A stretch of 64,000 nt of DNA, from the NCBI RefSeq assembly GCF_009649745.1, contig NZ_WJNG01000017.1, positions 1 to 64,000 on the forward strand. Direction: 5' to 3'. This DNA comes from Aquibacillus halophilus (lineage in GTDB: Bacteria > Bacillota > Bacilli > Bacillales > Amphibacillaceae). The notes below the pieces were generated by a model. It had not been told where the DNA came from and made no database searches. It saw nothing but the letters and a program-made list of their open reading frames with translations. Shown piece by piece: positions 49,101 to 55,293 of this stretch. Both the position numbers and the translations under genes were made by a program. Position 1 is the stretch's first letter; each line of letters begins with the position of its first letter.

Positions 49101-49874
49101 ATGAAGAATTATAAAGGATTCTTAATTGATTTAGATGGAACAGTATATCGTGGTACAGAAAAAATAGAAGAGGCAATAACCTTTGTTAAAGAACTAGAAC
49201 GAAGGAATCTTCCATACTTATTCTTAACAAATAATTCTACCAAACATCCAAGTAAAGTATCCGAAACTTTGGAGGATATGGGGGTACCATCCACCCCTGA
49301 GCATGTCTTCACAACAAGTATGGCGACAGCAAAGTATGTTTCGGAAAGGCATCCGGGTGCTAATGTATATCCGATTGGTGAAGAAGGACTTATCACAGCC
49401 ATTGAAGACGAAGGATTGAATATAGTGGAAACAGGAGCCGATTTTGTTGTAATGGGATTAGACCGAGCAATTACATACGAAAAACTTGCTGGTGGGGCCT
49501 TAAACATTCGGAATGGTGCAAGCTTTATTGCAACTAATGGTGATGTAGCCTTACCAACTGAAAGAGGATTTCTACCAGGTGCCGGTTCACTAATTTCAGT
49601 TCTATCGGTGACAACAGGAGTGAACCCGAAATTTATTGGTAAACCTGAATCAATTATCGTTGAACAGGCATTAGAAGTACTTGGTACATCCAAGGAAGAC
49701 ACTTTAATGGTAGGAGATAATTATCATACAGATATTTTGGCGGGTTTGAATGCGGGTATTGACTCGCTCCTAGTCCACACAGGAGTTACAACAAAAGAAC
49801 ATTTGAAAGCCATTGATGTAAAGCCGACCTATTCGATAGAGACGCTTGCTGAGTGGGTGTTTGGCCAAGATTAA
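49101..49874 (+). CDS. HAD-IIA phosphatase, TIGR01457/NagD type
   Basis: A 257-residue sugar-phosphatase-like HAD hydrolase similar to B. subtilis YutF. Motif I is DLDGTVYRG, motif II LTNNSTKHPS, the motif III lysine is in GKPESIIVEQAL, and motif IV is VGDNYHTDILAGLNAGID. The C2B cap lies between motifs II and III. It acts in the cytoplasm on an unknown phosphorylated substrate. TAGGAGG precedes the ATG. It is monocistronic, with a shared terminator. Confidence 0.9.
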   Translation: MKNYKGFLIDLDGTVYRGTEKIEEAITFVKELERRNLPYLFLTNNSTKHPSKVSETLEDMGVPSTPEHVFTTSMATAKYVSERHPGANVYPIGEEGLITAIEDEGLNIVETGADFVVMGLDRAITYEKLAGGALNIRNGASFIATNGDVALPTERGFLPGAGSLISVLSVTTGVNPKFIGKPESIIVEQALEVLGTSKEDTLMVGDNYHTDILAGLNAGIDSLLVHTGVTTKEHLKAIDVKPTYSIETLAEWVFGQD

Positions 49875-49921
49875 AAAGAGGGTGTTTCCAAAATACAACT
49901 TTTGGAACACTCTCTTTTTTT
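49873..49921. terminator. Bidirectional terminator between the HAD gene and sinI
   Basis: AAAAAGAGGGTGTTTCCAAAA and TTTTGGAACACTCTCTTTTT form a long A/T-flanked stem with a 6-base loop, effective on both strands. Confidence 0.93.
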
Positions 49922-49930
49922 ATTATGAAA

Positions 49931-50041
49931 TTATACTTTTAAGAATTCACGTACGTCATCAATAGTTATACCCATTTCTTTTGCAACAAGTATAAGTGAG
50001 ATCCATTCCTCATCTAGTTCTTTTGCTTCTTTATCCCCCAT
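49931..50041 (-). CDS. sinI: SinI-type anti-repressor
   Basis: A 36-residue protein with the helical-hook sequence of SinI: KELDEEWISLILVAKEMG followed by ITIDDVREFL. In B. subtilis the SinI helices bind the matching region of SinR and block tetramer formation, relieving repression of biofilm matrix genes. An AGGGGG site gives best spacing to the ATG at 50041; an ATG just before it (50044) adds one Met. It lies 22 bases downstream of sinR, the reverse of the B. subtilis order. It is too short for most gene callers. Confidence 0.85.
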   Translation of the reverse strand: MGDKEAKELDEEWISLILVAKEMGITIDDVREFLKV

Positions 50042-50063
50042 CATTATCCCCCTGTAATGGTCT

Positions 50064-50405
50064 TTAAGATCCTTCTTTCCAATTTTTATACATTATGTAG
50101 TCTCGAACCTGAAGAAAATCCTCTTTACTCATTCCTTCATCAATTGATTGCTTTAAAATATCTTCCCATTCCTTATCTATTTTTCTCTTGAAATTAACAG
50201 ATGGATCTGATTGTTCTCCCATTAAATATTCAATTGATGTATCTAGCCTGACTGCGACCTTTGAAAGGATTTGTAAGGATGGATTTTTTTGTATTCCTCT
50301 TTCTATGTAGCTTAAATAGGACTTTGAAACTCCCGCTAAGGAAGCAAGTTTAGTAATAGAGTATCCTTTTATTTTTCTTTGTATTTTCATCCTTTCCCCA
50401 ATCAT
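50064..50405 (-). CDS. sinR: SinR-type biofilm master repressor
   Basis: A 113-residue protein. The N-terminal XRE helix-turn-helix (IGERMKIQRKIKGYSITKLA, SKSYLSYIERG) covers residues 1-65. The C-terminal dimerisation/SinI-binding hook is DKEWEDILKQSIDEGMSKEDFLQVRDYI. The layout and hook match SinR of Bacillus, which represses matrix genes. AAGGGGAT precedes the ATG. It is transcribed away from the TapA-like gene, and inverted GTTC/GAAC repeats lie between them. A SlrR-like role is possible. Confidence 0.87.
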   Translation of the reverse strand: MIGERMKIQRKIKGYSITKLASLAGVSKSYLSYIERGIQKNPSLQILSKVAVRLDTSIEYLMGEQSDPSVNFKRKIDKEWEDILKQSIDEGMSKEDFLQVRDYIMYKNWKEGS

Positions 50406-50616
50406 GTTCTATCCCCTTACTGTAATTAGTTATGAGTTGAATGCATAGGTCCTCTTCGTTCATTATATAGCACAAAAAGTATTTTAAAAAATACAAAATA
50501 GTAAGAAAACAAGAGAAAGGACGAGATAACGAACGAAAAGTGTTCTTAATAAAGTAAAAATGAAGATATTTAAGGTTTTTAATTTTAAAAAGCATCGCAT
50601 ATACTCCATTTAAATA

Positions 50617-50632
50617 GTTCGTTAAATAGAAC
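50617..50632. promoter_or_regulatory. Putative SinR operator 1
   Basis: GTTCG-N6-AGAAC is an inverted repeat (GTTC and GAAC arms) between sinR and the TapA-like gene. SinR recognises GTTCTYT-like sequences, often as inverted pairs. Further GTTC/GAAC elements lie at 50531-50545. Confidence 0.5.
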
Positions 50633-50668
50633 GAAACTGCTTCGGAATGTAATTTTACTTAATTTTTT

Positions 50669-50684
50669 GTTCTTCAAACAGAAC
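50669..50684. promoter_or_regulatory. Putative SinR operator 2
   Basis: GTTCT-N6-AGAAC has perfect 5-base arms and the same geometry as the site 52 bases upstream, about five helical turns away. It abuts the ribosome binding site (50686-50692), so occupancy would block the transcript start region. Confidence 0.55.
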
Positions 50685-50698
50685 GAGGAGGTATTTTA

Positions 50699-51655
50699 GT
50701 GGAATTCAGTAGAGTAAGCAAATGCTTGAAAAGAAGGAATAAAACTAGACTGGCATCAATAGTGTTGATTTTTATGCTCGTTGGTCTAAGTAATCTTGTC
50801 CATGTACCAGATTATGTAAGTGCTAGTAATGACCATGGTGATTGGGGAAAGAGTTCTCTTGAATTCGTTGGCCAGGGTTGTGAAAAAGATGGAATCTTTG
50901 CATATGTGAAAAATGGTAAGGATTCAGAAAAGATGACAGGAACAGTTGTTTATGAACTCTTCTGGAGTGAAGAAGGTGAACCCAAAAATGGTCAGATTAT
51001 TCATGAAGGAATTATAAAAGCATTAGGTATGGATGAACAAACGACTCTAACCTATAAGCCTACTGAAATGACAGGAGTTTATATGTTTAAGGCCTATCAA
51101 GAAGAAGGGCACCCTGGTACAGGAGAACTTTGGAGTGAAGCAATAAATAGTGGGGATTGTAGCCAAGAAGAACCACCAGTGACAGACCCGCCAGTAGAGC
51201 CTCCAGGTGAAGGTGATTCACCAATTGAAGAAGAGCCTCCAGGTGAAGGTGATTCACCAATTGAAGAAGAGCCTCCAGGTGAAGGTGATTCACCAATTGA
51301 AGAAGAGCCTCCAGGTGAAGGTGATTCACCAATTGAAGAAGAGCCTCCAGGTGAAGATGATTCACCAATTGAAGAAGAGCAACCGGGTGAAGACGATTCA
51401 CCGGTTGAAGGTGAGCAGCCAGGTGAAGACGATTCACCAGTTGAAGAGGAACAGTCAGGTGAGGAACCAACAGTTGAGGATAGTACTGACAAGGATGAGC
51501 AAGCAGGTAGTGAGGATGACTCTGATTCTATTACTGAAGGAAACAGACTACCTAATACAGCTTCAAATGCATTTAACATAGTGCTTTCTGGATTATTTCT
51601 TTTACTAACTGGTTCACTATTTTATTTGATTCAAAGAAGAAAGCTTAACGTTTAA
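50699..51655 (+). CDS. TapA-like surface protein with LPNTA sorting signal
   Basis: A 318-residue exported protein. The signal peptide is about residues 1-42 (cleavage after VSA). Residues 50-155 resemble TapA, the TasA fibre anchoring/assembly protein: VVYELFWSEEGEPKNGQII, GVYMFKAYQEEGHPGTGELW, and cysteines C61 and C154 that could pair. Residues 168-251 are seven 12-residue acidic repeats. The sortase signal LPNTA is at 284-288, then a hydrophobic helix and RRK tail. LPNTA is the class D sortase motif, so it should be wall-linked. The GTG start lies 6 bases after AGGAGGT. No tasA or sipW is adjacent. Confidence 0.72.
   Translation: MEFSRVSKCLKRRNKTRLASIVLIFMLVGLSNLVHVPDYVSASNDHGDWGKSSLEFVGQGCEKDGIFAYVKNGKDSEKMTGTVVYELFWSEEGEPKNGQIIHEGIIKALGMDEQTTLTYKPTEMTGVYMFKAYQEEGHPGTGELWSEAINSGDCSQEEPPVTDPPVEPPGEGDSPIEEEPPGEGDSPIEEEPPGEGDSPIEEEPPGEGDSPIEEEPPGEDDSPIEEEQPGEDDSPVEGEQPGEDDSPVEEEQSGEEPTVEDSTDKDEQAGSEDDSDSITEGNRLPNTASNAFNIVLSGLFLLLTGSLFYLIQRRKLNV
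51200..51451 (+). repeat. Seven tandem 36-bp repeats in the TapA-like gene
   Basis: Seven direct repeats of 36 bp encode P-P-G-E-G-D-S-P-I-E-E-E. The first four are nearly identical, and the last three drift to Q-P-G-E-D-D-S-P-V. The unit length is a multiple of 3, so other frames are open and should be ignored. The acidic stalk probably spans the cell wall. Confidence 0.95.
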
Positions 51656-51686
51656 AGAAACTAATGGTAAATAAGGAGCGAAAAAT

Positions 51687-51731
51687 ATGAATTTTTTATT
51701 TGATCCTGAGGAAATGCCAATTGACTTGTAA
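51687..51731 (+). CDS. Possible 14-residue peptide gene
   Basis: An ATG with AAGGAGCG upstream at good spacing opens a 14-codon frame, MNFLFDPEEMPIDL, closely followed by a terminator. It lies 31 bases after the TapA-like gene and would be in the same transcript. The peptide is acidic with no export signal. It may be chance; good translation signals are the only support. Confidence 0.4.
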   Translation: MNFLFDPEEMPIDL

Positions 51732-51741
51732 AGAAGAGAGC

Positions 51742-51782
51742 AGAGACCTTGATTGCTGATATAACAATCAAGGTCTCTTTTA
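51742..51782 (+). terminator. Intrinsic terminator of the TapA-like transcription unit
   Basis: AGAGACCTTGATTG pairs with CAATCAAGGTCTCT around a 9-base loop, followed by TTTT. Confidence 0.92.
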
Positions 51783-51822
51783 AACAAGTATATTCTACTA
51801 AAAGCTTTGGAATGGTGATGTT

Positions 51823-52122
51823 ATGTTCAGAGGATTACTTTTATATTTGGCAGTTTTGAATGTATTAGATTGCTTGGTTACATTTTACGGACTAAAAAAC
51901 ACTTACATAACGGAATTTAACCCCATTATGAACAGTTTTTATCAATTTAGTCCATTTTTATTTATTTTAACTAAGTTCGGGCTCTCTATCTTTTTACTCT
52001 TAATTTTTGTGAATAAAAAGATACCTAATTCAAATTTACTAACAGGACTAGCTTTTACGGGTTCAATTTTATACACATTTACATTTTTATTGCACGGTTA
52101 TTGGTTATCTCAAGTATTTTAA
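51823..52122 (+). CDS. DUF5658 family membrane protein
   Basis: A 99-residue protein with three hydrophobic segments. LNVLDCLVTFYGLKNTYITEFNPIMN is the characteristic N-terminal half of DUF5658 proteins (helix, then the E-x-NP-x-M motif), here read in parts. Function is unknown. It begins behind GGTG sequences and is followed 16 bases later by the zinc-ribbon gene. Confidence 0.75.
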   Translation: MFRGLLLYLAVLNVLDCLVTFYGLKNTYITEFNPIMNSFYQFSPFLFILTKFGLSIFLLLIFVNKKIPNSNLLTGLAFTGSILYTFTFLLHGYWLSQVF

Positions 52123-52138
52123 AGGAGGAGTAGATACC

Positions 52139-52357
52139 GTGTATAAAAAAACTTGTCACAACTGTTACCAACCCTCTTTTAGTAGTCGAAAGTCTGGAGA
52201 GTGGATCTGTCCAATCTGCCGGACAGATTTAATTACTGTTAAGCTAAGAGATGCAGAATACAAATTTAGTGGTAATTCAACCAAAAATCAAATAAACTTG
52301 CAGAAACGCTATTTAAAGCAGGATAAATCAGATTCAAACTTTACAACATATATATAA
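52139..52357 (+). CDS. Small zinc-ribbon protein, function unknown
   Basis: A 72-residue protein with two CxxC pairs, CHNC (residues 6-9) and CPIC (24-27), forming a probable zinc ribbon, and a basic, polar C-terminus. The start is the GTG at 52139, behind AAGGAGGAG. It is cotranscribed with the DUF5658 gene and ends at the edge of a shared terminator. I do not recognise a specific family. Confidence 0.72.
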   Translation: MYKKTCHNCYQPSFSSRKSGEWICPICRTDLITVKLRDAEYKFSGNSTKNQINLQKRYLKQDKSDSNFTTYI

Positions 52358-52394
52358 AAAGCAGCGAAAAACTAGGCGTTTTTTGCTGCTTTTT
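52356..52394. terminator. Bidirectional terminator between the zinc-ribbon gene and the EamA gene
   Basis: AAAAAGCAGC pairs with GCTGCTTTTT, with an inner AAAAA/TTTTT pair and a short loop. It overlaps the last codons of the convergent transporter gene. Confidence 0.85.
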
Positions 52395-53280
52395 CTTTGC
52401 GATGCATTTTCTTTTTATTGGTAATGGCAACCCCTGTAATAACTAGTAAACCCCCGACGATTTGAACCCAAGTGATTATTTCTCCCAAAAATAGAACTGC
52501 GCCAATCATCGTGAAAACGGGAATTAAGTTAAGAAATATCGATGCCTTAGACGGCCCTATTTCGGAAACGCCCTTATTATAAGCCATTAATGCAACGAGT
52601 GAAGGAAACACACCTAGATAAAGCAATCCGAGAATAACGGGTGTTGACCAACTAATCGAATCGATCCGTTGATACTCCGTGGCCGATAAAGGGATCAAAA
52701 TAACTATTGCAACGATGCACATAACTAATAACCCGCCATATAATGGGAATTTCCAAGTATGCTGCTTGATAAATATGGAATAGATGGACCAGGTTAACAT
52801 TGCACCAAGCATGATTAAGTCACCAGGATTAAAAGATTGAGACAAAATAACCTCCAACGAACCCTTCGTAATAACTGCAAAGACCCCTAATAATGATAAG
52901 ATAACTCCAATTAACTGGACCTTTGTAAACCTTTCCTTAAAGAGAATAAATCCTAGTAATAGTGCAAAAACAGGGGTAGATGACTCTACTATTGCTGCAT
53001 TAACAGACGTTGTATAGTTAAGGGCCAAATATACTAATATATTAAATAGAACTAGCCCTGAGATTGCGAGTGATAAAATTGCTTTCCATTCTCTTTTCCA
53101 TAACTTCTGGTTTCGTTTCCATTCAAAATACCCAAATGGAAGTACCGCGACAAATGCAATCAGATAACGGAATAATGTCAAAGTAATCGGCGGTATTTCC
53201 TGGGATACTGGTTTTCCTACTAGCAGATTACCTGCATAAAGCATCATTGCAAATGCTAGTAAAATATATGGATTCCGCAT
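52372..53280 (-). CDS. EamA/DMT-family transporter
   Basis: A 302-residue membrane protein with ten predicted helices in two EamA repeats. Each repeat ends in the typical pattern: ALLLGFILFKERFTKVQLIGVILSLLGV in the first and IGAVLFLGEIITWVQIVGGLLVITGV in the second. Such proteins export amino acids or other metabolites; the substrate is unknown. AGGGAGGGG lies upstream of the ATG. It is monocistronic. Confidence 0.9.
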   Translation of the reverse strand: MRNPYILLAFAMMLYAGNLLVGKPVSQEIPPITLTLFRYLIAFVAVLPFGYFEWKRNQKLWKREWKAILSLAISGLVLFNILVYLALNYTTSVNAAIVESSTPVFALLLGFILFKERFTKVQLIGVILSLLGVFAVITKGSLEVILSQSFNPGDLIMLGAMLTWSIYSIFIKQHTWKFPLYGGLLVMCIVAIVILIPLSATEYQRIDSISWSTPVILGLLYLGVFPSLVALMAYNKGVSEIGPSKASIFLNLIPVFTMIGAVLFLGEIITWVQIVGGLLVITGVAITNKKKMHRKEKAAKNA

Positions 53281-53403
53281 TGAAACCCCTCCCTAATTTA
53301 GCCAAGATGTTCTCTATAGTAACATGTTTTTCATTAGGTGACCTATTGGAAAGTGTTTTATTATTAGGAATGGTATGGGGTGTATGGGCAGTAGGATCTT
53401 ATC

Positions 53404-53447
53404 CGAGTATGAAAAGAAGCGACAGAAGTCACTCCTATTCATACTCG
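53404..53447. terminator. Hairpin downstream of the Nudix gene
   Basis: CGAGTATGAA (53404-53413) pairs with TTCATACTCG (53438-53447), with a partly complementary inner AGCGAC...GTCACT. There is no strong T-run, so it is only a probable terminator for the minus-strand gene. Confidence 0.5.
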
Positions 53448-53448
53448 T

Positions 53449-53922
53449 TTATTCTAATCTAGCGATAAGCTGATTTGGCCTTACCTTCCATGTTTCATAA
53501 GGGACAGACTGAGTAGAATTCATCGCATCTAACGTTCTTGACTTCATATCTGGTCTTGTAATAAATTGGTCAATAGTCGCTTCATTTAAATTAATAAATT
53601 TACCATCCTTTATTTCTTCTTTTTGAATGACAAGTTCGCCTTCAATATAATTTGCACAGAATACAACACATAGAATCGAAGAGGTTGCATTGTAATAGAT
53701 GCCCGAAACACTTATTGGATTGATTTTAATTCCAGTTTCCTCAAAAAACTCTCTTTTAACTGCTTTATCTAGTGGTTCGCCTTCTTCTACTTGTCCACCA
53801 GGCAGTTCCCATGTATCTGATCGATTGTGAGTTTTTACAAGCAATACCTGACCTTGTTTATTTGTTACGTAGGCGCAAACCGATACAATATGACGTGGTA
53901 TATGTTTGTTAATCAAGAACAT
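53449..53922 (-). CDS. Nudix hydrolase
   Basis: A 157-residue pyrophosphohydrolase. The Nudix box GQVEEGEPLDKAVKREFFEETGI is complete (G-x5-E-x7-REUxEExGU), with LPG just before it. The C-terminal part is variable, so the nucleotide substrate is unknown. The ATG at 53922 lies only 2 bases after GAGGGG; the TTG two codons later has better spacing and may be the real start. Confidence 0.88.
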   Translation of the reverse strand: MFLINKHIPRHIVSVCAYVTNKQGQVLLVKTHNRSDTWELPGGQVEEGEPLDKAVKREFFEETGIKINPISVSGIYYNATSSILCVVFCANYIEGELVIQKEEIKDGKFINLNEATIDQFITRPDMKSRTLDAMNSTQSVPYETWKVRPNQLIARLE

Positions 53923-54155
53923 CCCCTCTCTAATTTTGTGGGTAATTTTTTAAAAAAAGATATCTATGGACGCCCACCAGCTTTAGGATTAGATAATTAA
54001 ATTAGTAGGTTCTTAGTGTTTATTGATATGATAATGGTAAGACTATTATCTATTCCCAAGTTTAATTGGTAAGTAATGACTACCTATATTTTTTCATATG
54101 TTGAAAAAAATAGCTATATATGGGGAGAAATTGTTGTTTGGGTGGGGGTGTCTCT

Positions 54156-54659
54156 ATGGAAAAAATCCTGATTACCAATCGATTGTCTTTTAGAAAGATG
54201 CATGAGGGTGATGTTGGTTTTTTGCTGAGAATATTTTCAGATCCAATTGCAATGAAATATTATCCTTCAGTAAAGAATAAAGAAGAGACAGTACGATGGA
54301 TTAACTGGACGTTAGATAATTATAGGAAGTTCGGAGTTGGTTTGTTTATAGTCGAGGATCGCATCACAGGAGATTTCTTAGGTCAATGTGGTCTTGTTCC
54401 TCAAAAGATTGATGGGGAAGTAAAAATGGAGATAGGATACCTATTCGTGCGAGACCATTGGGGGAATGGGTATGCAACTGAAGCGGCAAAGGCATGTAAA
54501 CACTACGGCTTAGAAAAGTTAAAGGTGCCTACGCTTGTCTCCTTAATCGATCCACTTAACGTTGCATCAATAAAAGTTAGTGAAAAAATTGGAATGGAAC
54601 GAAAAAGCACGGTGCAACGAAAAGGTAAATTGTTGTGGGTCTACGGCTTAGATGCTTAG
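54156..54659 (+). CDS. GNAT-family N-acetyltransferase (RimJ/RimL type)
   Basis: A 167-residue acetyltransferase with the RimJ/RimL layout: ITNRLSFRKMHEGDV at the N-terminus, EIGYLFVRDHWGNGYATEAAKA holding the acetyl-CoA loop (R/Q-x2-G-x-G/A type, here HWGNGYA), and DPLNVASIKVSEKIGM. The acceptor is unknown. I use the ATG at 54156, which has GGGGGTG upstream, instead of an in-frame ATG at 54120. Confidence 0.88.
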   Translation: MEKILITNRLSFRKMHEGDVGFLLRIFSDPIAMKYYPSVKNKEETVRWINWTLDNYRKFGVGLFIVEDRITGDFLGQCGLVPQKIDGEVKMEIGYLFVRDHWGNGYATEAAKACKHYGLEKLKVPTLVSLIDPLNVASIKVSEKIGMERKSTVQRKGKLLWVYGLDA

Positions 54660-54674
54660 GTTGAGTAAGATAAC

Positions 54675-54902
54675 TTATTTTTGTAATTCGAATATTTCCT
54701 CAAGCTTACTATTGATGTATGTATGTGCGTCTTCAATCCCAATATTATAAAATAAGGGTGCTAGTTCTTCAGTAAAGAAATCCAGAATCAGAGATGCAGC
54801 TAAGTCACCTAATTCTTCATTTCTCTCTCTTTTAAAGTACTCTTTTATTGATTCAATCATAGCTTCCTTATCAACTGATTTTAGATTGAATTTTTGATTC
54901 AT
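54675..54902 (-). CDS. DUF2164 family protein
   Basis: A 75-residue soluble helical protein with the DUF2164 pattern: KEAMIESIKEYFKRERNEELGDLAASLILDFF (in parts), then PLFYNIGIEDAHTYI. Function is not known. AAGGAG precedes the ATG. It lies convergent to the GNAT gene and divergent from the PC4-like gene. Confidence 0.85.
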   Translation of the reverse strand: MNQKFNLKSVDKEAMIESIKEYFKRERNEELGDLAASLILDFFTEELAPLFYNIGIEDAHTYINSKLEEIFELQK

Positions 54903-54995
54903 GGTAAAACTCCTTCGGCGCGGTTAGTAAAATCCTACTATGAGTATAACAGAACATACGTAATGAAATACAAAATGAAGAAAGGGTGTAGGTTG

Positions 54996-55217
54996 ATGGC
55001 AGAACTTAAGTATGAAATCATAGAAACTTTAGGTGTTATTTCAGAATCAGCTAAAGGGTGGAAAAAAGAGCTTAATTTGGTTAGCTGGAATGGAAGAGAA
55101 GCTAAATATGACTTGAGAGATTGGGCTCCTGATCACGAAAAAATGGGCAAAGGAATTACTTTATCAAATGAAGAGGTTGAAAATTTAACAGCAATATTGC
55201 AAAAACTTCAGAACTAG
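54996..55217 (+). CDS. PC4/YdbC-like ssDNA-binding protein
   Basis: A 73-residue protein resembling B. subtilis YdbC, whose fold is that of the eukaryotic transcription coactivator PC4 and which binds single-stranded DNA. The pattern is MAELKYEIIETLGVISESAK, GWKKELNLVSWN, YDLRDWAPDHEKMGKGITL. The start at 54996 gives the standard N-terminus; the longer in-frame extension is not conserved-looking. It is monocistronic. Confidence 0.85.
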   Translation: MAELKYEIIETLGVISESAKGWKKELNLVSWNGREAKYDLRDWAPDHEKMGKGITLSNEEVENLTAILQKLQN

Positions 55218-55267
55218 CCTATGGCCAGAGAAAACTATACAAACGTTTGATTAATGAAAAAATGAGG

Positions 55268-55290
55268 AAGGCCCCCATTGCGAGGGACTT
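55268..55290 (-). terminator. Probable terminator of the MurE-type gene
   Basis: On the minus strand AAGTCCCTC pairs with GGGGGCCTT (one mismatch, one G-T) around GCAAT, with a T-run a few bases further on. Confidence 0.6.
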
Positions 55291-55293
55291 TTT

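Noticed and set aside
49109-49702. 197-codon minus-strand frame opposite the NagD-type HAD gene
   Set aside because: The plus frame has all HAD motifs and a ribosome binding site; the antisense frame has neither family features nor a site.
51087-51581. Open frames opposite and overlapping the acidic repeats of the TapA-like gene
   Set aside because: By-products of the 36-bp repeat; no ribosome binding sites, while the main frame has signal peptide and sorting signal.
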